This document shows, piece by piece, positions 55,308-64,000 of a stretch of 64,000 bases of DNA. The position numbers were made by a program, and so were the translations under genes. The stretch lies in assembly GCF_009725235.1 (NCBI RefSeq), contig NZ_WJFC01000053.1, positions 4,944 to 68,943 on the forward strand. The letters are read 5' to 3'. This DNA is from Scytonema sp. UIC 10036. Lineage in GTDB: Bacteria; Cyanobacteriota; Cyanobacteriia; Cyanobacteriales; Nostocaceae. How positions within the stretch are numbered: position 1 is the first letter of the stretch; each line of letters opens with the position of its first letter. The notes below the pieces were generated by a model. That model worked only from the letters and a program-made list of their open reading frames with translations, made no database searches and was not told the DNA's origin.

Positions 55308-58300
55308 ATGTCAGTCAAAATCGAACTATTAAATCGTTACCAACTACGCCTAAAAGACGACGATCTTTTACTACTACCCGTTGTTGAAATTAAACCAACT
55401 GACAACTTTAACTTACCTCACATTTCCAAAATTGATATCTCTGTCACTGGAACACCAGAGGATTTGGCACAACAGATACAATCGGCTTATAAAAGTGTCA
55501 AGTTTAGTACAAATAAACTACTTAAACTGGCAACTCCACAACGATTAAAGCAAATAGATTGCAGGTGGGATCGAGCTTTATCAATGGGTGTCAACTGTAT
55601 TCTATTGGTTAGTGTGGAATATTTCGATTCAGATGAAATTGGTAATCCAAAACTGTCTGCTACAAAAATTGCTGTATCTGAATGCAAGATATGGACTAGC
55701 GCACCTGTCGAAGAGACAGAAACTAAAATTTCAACCCCACTGATAACACCACCACCTCCAGGACCTTTTTTTAAATCCGAACCAATACCAGAAATGCAAA
55801 AGCCAGAAATTTCCTATCCAGGTTGGTTTGCCATAGATTTTGGTACGTCTAATTCTACAATTACACTGTACGATCCTAAAGTGATTGTAACTCCAGATAG
55901 TTTTCCCAACGAGCAAGAAGCAAGGTTGCGGGAACGGATGGCATCATGGTTGAATCACCGCCCTGTAGATAATATACCGGGTATTAGTCGGGATGCATGG
56001 GAACAAGAATGGCAAAAGTTTCTGACTGAACTGAGCAAAGATTTGAAAGAAATGAATTCTGTCACGCGCCACAATTTGGGGGATCGACTTTTTCGGGGTG
56101 TGAATAATCTTGATTTGTTAGAAACTATCCGGCAAATTGAAATTGGTTTGAGCAAACGTCTGAGTTGGTTTCGTCGGGCTGCAAGCAAACGTTTGAATCA
56201 AATTTATCACGAAGTTTTCCGCGTACCTCCCTTAGAATGGCAAAGTTTAATACCAGTAGAATTAGATAAGGATCGCCGTCTGAATGAAATTTCTAGCGAG
56301 CTAGAAGTTTCTCATTTGGAACCATCTCTACCGCAAAATAACCGGGTAAAGGTGAAGGTGGTTTTGGGAGAACAAGCAAAGCAGCACAGACTGGATGCTA
56401 TTAGGAATGGCGAAGAAATTGAAGGGAGGTTCCTACATTCTCCCAAACGTTACTTTGGACAAGAACGTTCTTTCCAAATTACACTGAATGGCAACTCTGA
56501 AAGCATTGAAGTTAACAAACTCCTTCAAGCTGCTTATGCTCAACTTATAGAGTTAACTGAGAAGTACCGCCAACGTTATCCCGGTAGGTGTTCTGAAGGA
56601 AAATTCTACCGTGCTGTCGTGACTTATCCAACAATTGCTTCACCGTTTGTACGTCGTGAAATTGAAAAGTTGGTGGGACAATTGGATATCGAAGATGTGC
56701 AGATGGCTTACGATGAAGCTGTATCAGTTGCTCTCTTTTTTCTTTGGCGGGAATTTGGTGGCGATCTCAATGTCGGGATTGAGTCTTTTAAAACCCGTTG
56801 CCGTTATAATGGGGACAAATGGTGGCAAAATGTCCTGGTTTTGGATATTGGTGGCGGAACGACGGATCTGGCGCTGATTCGCTTAACTTTAGAAGAAATT
56901 AACCCCTTTGAGCCAGGAGAAGATCGGGGTGATGGAGGACGATATTACAAACTAACTCCTAAATTACTGGGTTCTTCCGGTCATTTGCAATTGGGTGGAG
57001 AGTTAATTACTCTGCGGTTGTTTTTGTTGTTGAAAGCAGCGATCGCAGACTGTTTGCTGACGGCTGTTGTCCGCGAAAGTCTGGACAAGGATGTTTTAAA
57101 AGTACAACCGGAAGAATTAAGCGATTACTTCTTAGATAATGGCAAATACCTACCTGGTAGTTTATTAGCTTATGTCGATCGAGAAATTCGAGAAGGTGAT
57201 GCTTACAAAGACGCATTAAATGCTGCGGAAAAAGTGATTCCCACTCGTTGGAAAAATGCTTCATCCCGCGCCCAAACTTTTTACACTCTTTGGGAACACG
57301 CAGAAAATGCCAAAATTATACTCGGTCAAAAACGACAAAAAGAGACTCCCGAACCAGTGTTTGTGCTCAACGGGCAAAAAATCTTTGAGTTGCTGCAACA
57401 AAATGATATTCAGTTACCAAGTGAGGCGATCGATACCCTCAGCGTAACCCTGACAGTGAAGCAATTTGAAAGAGCAGTCTCTCCTGTCATTCGAGAAGCG
57501 ATCGGTATTGCTCAAGGTTTAATCGAGAACGCCTTTGGAAGCAAATCACCCGAACCTCAAAATTCCCAAAACCACAAAGAGCAAGTCGATTGGTTTATTT
57601 TATCAGGAAAAACCTGCAATCTTGAATTAGTCAGTCGAGAACTTTATCAAGTTTTTAGTAAGTCAGATTATTTTGTTTGGAATGACGAGCGAGTCACCTT
57701 TGAACCAGAATATACAAAGTTGGCAACTTCCGCAGGAGCTTGTTTTGCTGAGAAAATTAGACAACTTGGGTTCTCTCCTAAAGATTCAAAAGAATTGTTG
57801 CGTAGAGGAGCAAACCAGCTTTATATAGATGTTAAGAATTTATTTTACTTCCTACCGTGCTCCTTTAAAAGAGAAGTCATTGGAGGAAATTTAGATCCCA
57901 TTTTCCAAGCAGGACAAGAACTTTATCAACTCCAAGCTAATGACTCTCTCGCCAGATTTCGTAGTAGTTGGCAAGGGATGCAATTAACAAACAATATTAT
58001 CCGTCAGGATTTTGAAAATATCAAACCTCAACTTTGGGGAAGCTACAATGGGGAAGCGCTCAGAAGAAAACTAGAGATGAGTGAGGAAGATTTTAAAAAC
58101 CTCATCAAAGTTCAGTTTGAAATCAATCAAAAGCTTGATATTGACTTGCTCCTTTGCCAGGGCGATCCACACTACTTAATTCCGATTAATATTCCTTGCT
58201 TAGATGCAGCAAAAGCGATTTCAACATCAACAGTCATTTCCGATGATTGTCAAGTCATTTGTGATATTGCTGTTAACGTTGCTGAATCGGCAAATGCTTT

Positions 58301-58721
58301 AAAAACAGATGCCCACACTGTAATTTTTCAAGCTCAGAAAGACTACAGCAACGATTTAAGAATCTTTCATTATAATGAGGGAGAAGTACAACCGCAAGGA
58401 AAGGGATTAATTACTGAATTACCTGCATTTCCTGCCAGTGGAAAACACACTTTTTACTTTCAATTCCACAATCCACAATCCAATAAATGGGAACTCATCG
58501 GTCAATTACCAGAACCAGAAGTAAAAACCGAATATCCCTGCCGATATTACGTTTCTTTAAATGAGAAAGGTATTCTGAGAGTGCATGCATTTGAAGTGCC
58601 TTACCTAACCTCATCAGATTCAAATTGTCTCAAACAAGAAGGATACGTTTTTCGGGATACCCTCCAAGCCCAACCTAATGATGTGAGAGCAGAACGCGAT
58701 CCCTTCTCTGGAGAACATTAG
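55308..58721 (+). CDS. Giant Hsp70-like actin-fold ATPase (SrfB-like)
   Basis: 1137 aa, far longer than DnaK (about 640). N-terminal 165 residues are unfamiliar, ending in a Pro-rich linker. The phosphate-1 motif is FAIDFGTSNSTITLYD (Asp177), phosphate-2 is LVLDIGGGTTDLALIRL (Asp513), with a connect-like AYDEAVSVALFFLW (about 470) and an adenosine-like FILSGKTCNLELV (about 765). A 200-residue insertion after phosphate-1 is helical. The canonical DnaK substrate domain is not evident. It follows the GTPase after the DUF6888/6887 insert. Confidence 0.82.
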   Translation: MSVKIELLNRYQLRLKDDDLLLLPVVEIKPTDNFNLPHISKIDISVTGTPEDLAQQIQSAYKSVKFSTNKLLKLATPQRLKQIDCRWDRALSMGVNCILLVSVEYFDSDEIGNPKLSATKIAVSECKIWTSAPVEETETKISTPLITPPPPGPFFKSEPIPEMQKPEISYPGWFAIDFGTSNSTITLYDPKVIVTPDSFPNEQEARLRERMASWLNHRPVDNIPGISRDAWEQEWQKFLTELSKDLKEMNSVTRHNLGDRLFRGVNNLDLLETIRQIEIGLSKRLSWFRRAASKRLNQIYHEVFRVPPLEWQSLIPVELDKDRRLNEISSELEVSHLEPSLPQNNRVKVKVVLGEQAKQHRLDAIRNGEEIEGRFLHSPKRYFGQERSFQITLNGNSESIEVNKLLQAAYAQLIELTEKYRQRYPGRCSEGKFYRAVVTYPTIASPFVRREIEKLVGQLDIEDVQMAYDEAVSVALFFLWREFGGDLNVGIESFKTRCRYNGDKWWQNVLVLDIGGGTTDLALIRLTLEEINPFEPGEDRGDGGRYYKLTPKLLGSSGHLQLGGELITLRLFLLLKAAIADCLLTAVVRESLDKDVLKVQPEELSDYFLDNGKYLPGSLLAYVDREIREGDAYKDALNAAEKVIPTRWKNASSRAQTFYTLWEHAENAKIILGQKRQKETPEPVFVLNGQKIFELLQQNDIQLPSEAIDTLSVTLTVKQFERAVSPVIREAIGIAQGLIENAFGSKSPEPQNSQNHKEQVDWFILSGKTCNLELVSRELYQVFSKSDYFVWNDERVTFEPEYTKLATSAGACFAEKIRQLGFSPKDSKELLRRGANQLYIDVKNLFYFLPCSFKREVIGGNLDPIFQAGQELYQLQANDSLARFRSSWQGMQLTNNIIRQDFENIKPQLWGSYNGEALRRKLEMSEEDFKNLIKVQFEINQKLDIDLLLCQGDPHYLIPINIPCLDAAKAISTSTVISDDCQVICDIAVNVAESANALKTDAHTVIFQAQKDYSNDLRIFHYNEGEVQPQGKGLITELPAFPASGKHTFYFQFHNPQSNKWELIGQLPEPEVKTEYPCRYYVSLNEKGILRVHAFEVPYLTSSDSNCLKQEGYVFRDTLQAQPNDVRAERDPFSGEH

Positions 58722-58783
58722 ATGCGTGGATTTTAGATGCGTGGATTTTGGATTGATTGATTTTGGGTTTAAATGGAGGAATT

Positions 58784-59926
58784 ATGCAGCACCTCAGCAA
58801 GTTATTGGAAATTGAAAACTCAAATTTAGCTTGGGTACTGCGATTGGGATTGCACGGACTGCGGACTCAATTACAGGAAGCATTAAAGATGGTGCAGAGC
58901 GATCCGGGAAACACGGTATGTGAGGAGTTGCTGAGGGAATTGGATATCCTTTTGGAACTGGCAAATACACAGCAATTAACTTATGAAAAAACTACTGCAC
59001 CTGAAAAAGAGGATGCCTCCTGGGAAGATGTGTTGGAACCAGTGGCAACTGACTCGAAACTCAGACCAATTTATGAACCTCTGTTGCTTGACCGAGAATT
59101 CATAAATTATATCGGTCAGTATAAATTTTACAGTACGAGTGATACCGATTTATGGCATGAGGTACAAAATCTGCTACTGCGAGTTCCAGAGAAATTAGCT
59201 CATACTTGGCGAGAGTATCTTGTAAAAGCACTGAGTCAAATTGGGGCTATCGAGGACAAGGAACTCTACTCATCTTTACCCTTCACTCGTCATGAATGTA
59301 TTTATCCCGGTTTGAGTGGAAAAGTCAAAGCTCCTGGATTGTGGTTTTCAAATCGAGTTGGTTTTGATTCAAGACTTATGGTGGAAAGGAGTGGAGGGGA
59401 ACTCGATTTTCTTGCAGGAGTTGTTTCTACTTGTCTCAAATTTATTGAAACCGATCCGTGTGTCAATCATGCGCTGAAAAGTGTAGATAGATTTGGGATT
59501 CGATCTTTGAGTTTAGAATCAGAAAAATCTAAGTACATCACTGCACTCGTCGATCGTTTTCGACGCGTCCAAGCAACTGCTGAAAATAGCGATCCGGCGG
59601 TAGCATTGCGTGCGAGACTGGATTTAGATGAAGCAATCCACTCATTAGTTTACTTGCCCTGTAGCGATCGCTTCTCTTGGTGGGGTAAACTGCAACAAGA
59701 AACACGGCGCACTCTTGACCAAGTGGTGGAAAAAGCACGCCAAGCCGGACATCAGGTACAGATTCGCCCGTTGTGGGGAACCTACGCCGATGTTTTCAAC
59801 TGGTCTAAAGATGATTTGCAACTCGATATTGGCGGTGTACCGGGGGAAGTCTCTGCTTGTTTGCGAGTTTACGCCAAGATTGATGATGAAGTGCTTCCAG
59901 GGCGAGTGCTTTTCCGGTCATCTTAG
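58784..59926 (+). CDS. Third gene of the GTPase-Hsp70 module, unknown fold
   Basis: 380 aa from ATG 58784, with GGAGGAATT directly upstream (ATG at 58757 has no site). No recognised domain. It is soluble, begins with helices (MQHLSKLLEIENSNLAWVLR), and has conserved-looking blocks SSLPFTRHECIYPGLSGK, WFSNRVGFDSRLMVERSGGE and the end GGVPGEVSACLRVYAKIDDE. The 62-base gap to the Hsp70-like gene, same strand and strong SD suggest one operon. Confidence 0.75.
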   Translation: MQHLSKLLEIENSNLAWVLRLGLHGLRTQLQEALKMVQSDPGNTVCEELLRELDILLELANTQQLTYEKTTAPEKEDASWEDVLEPVATDSKLRPIYEPLLLDREFINYIGQYKFYSTSDTDLWHEVQNLLLRVPEKLAHTWREYLVKALSQIGAIEDKELYSSLPFTRHECIYPGLSGKVKAPGLWFSNRVGFDSRLMVERSGGELDFLAGVVSTCLKFIETDPCVNHALKSVDRFGIRSLSLESEKSKYITALVDRFRRVQATAENSDPAVALRARLDLDEAIHSLVYLPCSDRFSWWGKLQQETRRTLDQVVEKARQAGHQVQIRPLWGTYADVFNWSKDDLQLDIGGVPGEVSACLRVYAKIDDEVLPGRVLFRSS

Positions 59927-59937
59927 TGGAAAAATAC

Positions 59938-60103
59938 ACCTCGTTTCTCGTTCCCAGACTCTGGCTGGGAATGCAGTACAGCAGGCTCCGCCTCGCGTGT
60001 GGACTAAATCAGGAGGCGGAGCCTCCCTCAAGGCATTCCCAGGCTCCGCCTGGGAACGAGGTGATATGCTCCGCCTGGGAACGAGGTGATATGCGGAGCC
60101 TGA
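59938..60103. repeat. Dispersed repeat, CTCGTTCCCAG family, copy 3
   Basis: CTCGTTCCCAGACTCTGGC, internal GGAGGCGGAGCCTCC, then tandem CCTGGGAACGAGGTGATATG units. Same layout as 11938-12103. It lies between the convergent ends of the 380-aa gene and a permease gene. Confidence 0.8.
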
Positions 60104-60104
60104 G

Positions 60105-61766
60105 TTACAATAACTCATTAACCTTTTCTAATTGCCGCTTCAACTGAAAAACTAAGAATCCCACAATCCCCCACTGACACAGAATAGCTATCAAAATTTC
60201 CATTGAAGACAGTGAGTGGTTTCCGGGATATAAAATAATAAGTGGTGCAGCCACTGAGAACAAGAATGGAAAGAAGTTGTTTGGCGTGTTCGCACCATAC
60301 ATGAACCCGATGATGACTGGTACTACGATCGCTGTAGTCAGTATACCTATCGTCCAAAAAATCCTGTATCGATTTTTCATGAACAGCATAAATTGTGCTA
60401 AGGCTGCATAAACCATAGCTAAACTACCAGCTATAGAAAGAGCAAAAAGAGGGTCAATTCTGTGAGGATTTTTTTCAGGATGTAGTGAAAGTAAAAGAAT
60501 TAAAGGAGTTATCAGAATAACTGCATTTAATGCGATCGCAACCAATGCCGGACTTTTTTCTCCATAAATCAAATCGCGAACTGACGAACGTTTCCAGGAA
60601 CTATTATCAATAAAGCTTTTTTTGTAGCGCATCCAATCTTGTAGTAATTGGCGATGGGGTACAAGGAAAGCTATCAGAAATAAAAATAACCATAAATTTA
60701 AGAACAAAATGTACACAATACTATCGCGCAATCCCGACCAATGGTAGTATGGACTGGCAACAACGTCTTGCCAATTAGCAAGCCCTAAAGTGCAAACGGC
60801 AAAGTATACAGTAAGCCAATAACTTTGTTGCTTGCTAAGTATAGTGGAATTTGGATCGCGGAAAAAGCGCGATAAACCTTGCCAAATAAAATAAGCAAGA
60901 ACACTGTAATTAAATGCAAGACAGATAACAACAGTGACAAAATTAGCTCCTAATGGAAATTTAAACCAAGAAAACTTTTCCCATAAATCAATGCTTGTGA
61001 AAAAAGAGCTTTTCTCTAGATGAGGAATTAAATAAAATGGGTTAAGACCTTTTATATAAGCAATAGGAGAATCAGTCGGAGCATTGGCAAACCAGAGTCT
61101 AGTTATAATGAGAAAGCCAAGAACTATACCACTTGCCAACCAAGCTTGAAAACTGCCTAACCAAGATCCAACTAAACCAAAGAGTAAGGCTCCACTGTAA
61201 TAAAAAATACAGGCAGCTAATACAAGAGCGTAAAAGCTCAGAATTGACAAAAAGGGGATTTTTGCTTCTAATCCCGACCATAAGTGTAATGGAACTGTCA
61301 GGGCTACTGCAATATAGAGCAAAATAGGAACACCTAACAGTTTGCCCCACAATACATTTTTTGGTGATTGAGGGCTGAGTCGAATAAAGTTGAGAGTTTG
61401 TCGCTTTTGTTCTGTTGCTAAATCGCTTGTTAGCAAATAGGTTCCTACTATCAAGAGGGCAGCAATAACAATAATACTCAGCCATGTGAATATGTCCTGC
61501 CAGAAAAGCTCCCAATTGATAAGATAATAACGACTCAAGCCATCGTGCAAACACCTATAGTCTGTGGTATTTTGAGTTCCCGTGCAGTATGGAGAATAGT
61601 TGGAAGAGATAGTCACGCGATTCGCTGGTAGCTTGACTGCAAAAAATGTATACAGGACAAGTTGGCTGAGTAAAGAGGTTGAAATTGCAAGTAGGACATT
61701 TTGTATTTTCAACCGTCCTTTAATCTCTCTTAAAAGTTGAGGATTCCAGTCACCTATTTGGCTCAA
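60105..61766 (-). CDS. ABC-2-like membrane permease, paralogue 1
   Basis: 553 aa with 10-12 membrane segments. The N-terminus GDWNPQLLREIKGRLK is a cytoplasmic motif shared with the gene at 62022. The DLATEQKRQTLNFIRLSPQS segment (about 130-150) is typical of ABC-2 permeases, followed by GKLLGVPILLYI and a large extracytoplasmic loop (Cys pairs at 48-66). Its ATP-binding partner is not in the window. Probably co-transcribed with the paralogue (255-base gap). Confidence 0.8.
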   Translation of the reverse strand: MSQIGDWNPQLLREIKGRLKIQNVLLAISTSLLSQLVLYTFFAVKLPANRVTISSNYSPYCTGTQNTTDYRCLHDGLSRYYLINWELFWQDIFTWLSIIVIAALLIVGTYLLTSDLATEQKRQTLNFIRLSPQSPKNVLWGKLLGVPILLYIAVALTVPLHLWSGLEAKIPFLSILSFYALVLAACIFYYSGALLFGLVGSWLGSFQAWLASGIVLGFLIITRLWFANAPTDSPIAYIKGLNPFYLIPHLEKSSFFTSIDLWEKFSWFKFPLGANFVTVVICLAFNYSVLAYFIWQGLSRFFRDPNSTILSKQQSYWLTVYFAVCTLGLANWQDVVASPYYHWSGLRDSIVYILFLNLWLFLFLIAFLVPHRQLLQDWMRYKKSFIDNSSWKRSSVRDLIYGEKSPALVAIALNAVILITPLILLLSLHPEKNPHRIDPLFALSIAGSLAMVYAALAQFMLFMKNRYRIFWTIGILTTAIVVPVIIGFMYGANTPNNFFPFLFSVAAPLIILYPGNHSLSSMEILIAILCQWGIVGFLVFQLKRQLEKVNELL

Positions 61767-61869
61767 GAAGATTTTGAATCATATAAATTTTTAGTTCTTG
61801 AATTTTACTAGATCCCCAATTTCTTAGAGGATGTTTGAAAAGTTACGATTGATGTATTAAATATTTTTT

Positions 61870-61952
61870 ACCCCCCCTAGCCCTCCCCTTTCCAAGGGGA
61901 GGAACTAAATTTTTCTTGTTTCCCCCCTTTATAAAGGGGGATTAAGGGGGTA
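61870..61952. repeat. C-tract dispersed repeat, inverted copy
   Basis: ACCCCCCCTAGCCCTCCCC ... AAAGGGGGATTAAGGGGG. It is the reverse complement of 51956-52042, 10 kb away. Confidence 0.75.
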
Positions 61953-62021
61953 ATTCATGTGATTAAAATCACAGCTATCCACTTTTCAAACATCTTCTAA
62001 GTCACATTTTTGCAAAATTAA

Positions 62022-63923
62022 CTAATCTTTGACTAACAATGCTTTAGTAGCAGATTCTCCCAAAATCTTGACTTCCTCGAATAAATGCCAAATTAACAAC
62101 CCTAAAATTGCTAATTCTCCCAACCAAGCTACAAAAATTACAGGTGTCGAACTAAATTCCAAACCAGCCCATGGGAAAGTAGACAATAACCAAAGAGTAG
62201 GATGAATAGAAGGGGTAATCTGTAAGATGGTTAGAGTAAATTGAGGTAAGAAAAATAGAGCAACCACAAAACCAAACGCCCATAAAAAGCGTTTTTTCGT
62301 TTTCATAAATAACGCTCTTTGTACGATCGCAGCACAAATCATCATCAAAGTGACGAACATAGCTACCCCTAAAATTAGGTTTAATCTATTAACTTGATTA
62401 ATCCACAAATTTAAATTAGAAGTCTGGGGAGTATTTAAAATAGGAACTAGGAAAAGCCAAATGACAACTGGAGTCGATGCGATCGCAAGACAAATCAATG
62501 CTGCAACGAGTATCGGGCTTTTCTCACCCCAAATAAGATCGGTTAGCCAGAAATTATTTCTCACACTTTGCTCGCCAGAAACATTTTGGTGTCGATATCT
62601 TGCCCAATCTTGTACGGTTTGGCGATGAGGTGAGAGGATTGCAAGGAAACCAAAAAATAGAATTAGGTTCAAGACTAGAATTAAGCCAAAATTCTGAGTC
62701 ATTTGATAATTTACATCGTAAAAGCTAACGCAAGCACCTTTTGGAGGACAATAGTGGGAATAATTTTTGGTATACTGTAAGGTAAATCCCCAAAGAAGAA
62801 CTTGAGTACACGCGACTAAGAAATAACTTTGACCTTTACTGAAGAGACTTGTATTTGAGTTACGGAAACAGCGTGTCAATCCTTGCCACAAACAGTAAGT
62901 TCCCAAACCATAATTTAATAAATGCAAACTCACTAAGCCTAGGAGATTTTTTCCTATAGGTAGATAGAAAAACTGCACTTCTTGCAGCATCTCCCACTTA
63001 TATCGATAGAGGATAAAGTTTGGAAAAAGGTATGCTGTTATGTCAAATGGGCTAAAGAATTTAATCCAAATACCTGCAGAAGTCACATATGGACTAGACC
63101 ATAGCGACTGCATTGTAATTATCAGGAATAGTAAAACTGCACCGCTACCTAACCAAGGTTGAAAGCCACTAAACCAACGGAAATATAAACCAAAAAGTAG
63201 TGCAGCGCTGTAGAAGAAAATACAGCACGCGATCGCGACTATCCAAAAAATCAAAATATGACTGGTCGCTATATTAGCACTTCGTCCTGCAATGAAATGA
63301 AAGGGCAATGCACTTAAGATGACCAGATAGACTAATATTGGCACTCCTAACATTTTGCCAATCAAAACACTTGTTGCTGGCTGAGGGCTGAGACGAATAA
63401 AATTGAGAGTCCCTCGTCGTTCTTCTGTAGCTAAGTTGTCGATGAGTAAATAAGTGCCTGCGACTAACAACGCAAAGATAAAAACTACAGTAAGTGTAGA
63501 GAAAATATACTGCCAGTGGTCGCGCCACCACATTGGCATATTTAATTGCTCTATGGGACAATACTGATTGGATAGCTCGGAGACTTTCTGTTGCAATTGG
63601 TCAATTTGCAATTGTAATTCAGTAATTTTGCTTTTTCCAGAAGGATGAATTTTGCTATGTTGACTGATTTGCTGATAAAGGTTTTCTATTTGCCGATTAA
63701 AAAGCTGCCTTTTTTCTAAAACTTCTGGACGTAAAAAACAGTATTCCCCTTCTGTTGAATAGAATTCAGTCGGGATTTCCCGTAATTGGTAGAGAAACAA
63801 TGTGAGTTGACCAAAAAGGGATACGGCAATTGCGATCGCAATATTAAAACCCTTTAAGCGTCCTTTAATTTCTCTAAAAAACTGTGGGTTCCAATCACCC
63901 AACTTACTGATTAAATCATTCAT
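62022..63923 (-). CDS. ABC-2-like membrane permease, paralogue 2
   Basis: 633 aa. It shares GDWNPQFFREIKGRLK and DNLATEERRGTLNFIRLSPQ with the gene at 60105, but has an extra coiled-coil loop (about 75-125, KSKITELQLQIDQLQQKVSE) outside the first helix. About 12 membrane segments. ABC-2 permeases export lipids, polysaccharides or peptides; the substrate is unknown. Ends well inside the window, with tandem repeats upstream. Confidence 0.8.
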   Translation of the reverse strand: MNDLISKLGDWNPQFFREIKGRLKGFNIAIAIAVSLFGQLTLFLYQLREIPTEFYSTEGEYCFLRPEVLEKRQLFNRQIENLYQQISQHSKIHPSGKSKITELQLQIDQLQQKVSELSNQYCPIEQLNMPMWWRDHWQYIFSTLTVVFIFALLVAGTYLLIDNLATEERRGTLNFIRLSPQPATSVLIGKMLGVPILVYLVILSALPFHFIAGRSANIATSHILIFWIVAIACCIFFYSAALLFGLYFRWFSGFQPWLGSGAVLLFLIITMQSLWSSPYVTSAGIWIKFFSPFDITAYLFPNFILYRYKWEMLQEVQFFYLPIGKNLLGLVSLHLLNYGLGTYCLWQGLTRCFRNSNTSLFSKGQSYFLVACTQVLLWGFTLQYTKNYSHYCPPKGACVSFYDVNYQMTQNFGLILVLNLILFFGFLAILSPHRQTVQDWARYRHQNVSGEQSVRNNFWLTDLIWGEKSPILVAALICLAIASTPVVIWLFLVPILNTPQTSNLNLWINQVNRLNLILGVAMFVTLMMICAAIVQRALFMKTKKRFLWAFGFVVALFFLPQFTLTILQITPSIHPTLWLLSTFPWAGLEFSSTPVIFVAWLGELAILGLLIWHLFEEVKILGESATKALLVKD

Positions 63924-63924
63924 A

Positions 63925-64000
63925 TTTTGGATTTTGGATTTTGGATTTTGGATTTTGGATTTTGGATTTTGGATTTTGGATTTTGTATTTTGGATTTTGG
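63925..64000. repeat. TTTTGGA heptamer array, runs off the window
   Basis: About ten head-to-tail ATTTTGG units with one variant (TTTTGTA). Same class as the block at 8231. It continues beyond base 64000. Confidence 0.85.

Noticed and set aside
55075..55332. 85-aa ORF before the Hsp70-like gene
   Set aside because: Made of the CTCTGCG inverted repeat and AAAATCTA repeats, and overlaps the true start.
59715..60147. Several overlapping ORFs of 66-124 aa around the end of the 380-aa gene
   Set aside because: They are frames through the CTCGTTCCCAG repeat copy or shadows of the 380-aa gene.

Overview
The window reads as chromosome of a filamentous, probably heterocyst-forming cyanobacterium (order Nostocales). 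The signs are many GCGATCGC (HIP1) octamers, heptameric tandem repeats between genes, dispersed palindromes, cyanobacterial-type multisensor kinases, CHASE2-kinase and CHAT-TPR proteins, two-partner-secretion adhesins and a PEP-CTERM protein. The species is not identified. No rRNA, tRNA or CRISPR array was seen.

Layout. 1-6.9 kb: a histidine kinase cut by the left edge, a large hybrid kinase and a HEAT-repeat protein. 7.1-11.7 kb: a minus-strand housekeeping block (GNAT protein, ruvX, DUF3727, YqeG-type phosphatase, proB). 12.2-19.8 kb: another histidine kinase, eno, argC and ribBA, set among tandem repeats. 19.9-22.1 kb: higBA, a candidate structured RNA, and a REP-associated tyrosine transposase flanked by REP palindromes. 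22.1-31.9 kb: a redox and phospho-signalling cluster containing a DUF928 protein, a membrane polyferredoxin, an FHA-cNMP protein, an FHA-ferredoxin reductase-ferredoxin fusion and a CHASE2 Ser/Thr kinase. An IS605-type tnpB element lies inside it and appears to split the polyferredoxin gene from its 3' half.

32-34.2 kb: a graveyard of toxin-antitoxin genes (hicB with a hicA/relE relic, a DUF6888/DUF6887 pair, a zeta-toxin remnant) and a small ORF with a CTG start. 34.7-47.1 kb: a secretion and surface cluster with a secreted TPR-CHAT protease, a TpsB transporter, a PEP-CTERM protein, one intact TpsA adhesin, one frameshifted TpsA copy tail to tail with it, and a TPR protein. 47.2-51.8 kb: a second decayed zone. 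Here an IS607-type element sits inside brnT, brnA is left as an orphan antitoxin, a 175-bp copy of the ribBA-3'/higB-5' segment recurs, and an intact methyltransferase lies beside a methyltransferase relic.

52.1-59.9 kb: a three-gene module of a dynamin-like GTPase, a very large Hsp70-like actin-fold ATPase and a 380-aa protein of unknown fold. Its set-up recalls the SrfB/SrfC virulence-factor arrangement and it is the best candidate here for an undescribed system. 60.1-63.9 kb: two paralogous ABC-2-like membrane proteins on the opposite strand.

Throughout, toxin-antitoxin pairs and mobile elements have repeatedly broken one another, while the housekeeping genes are intact. Several real genes or relics carry abnormal starts or stops (ATT, CTG, in-frame TAG or TGA) and would be missed by ordinary gene calling.
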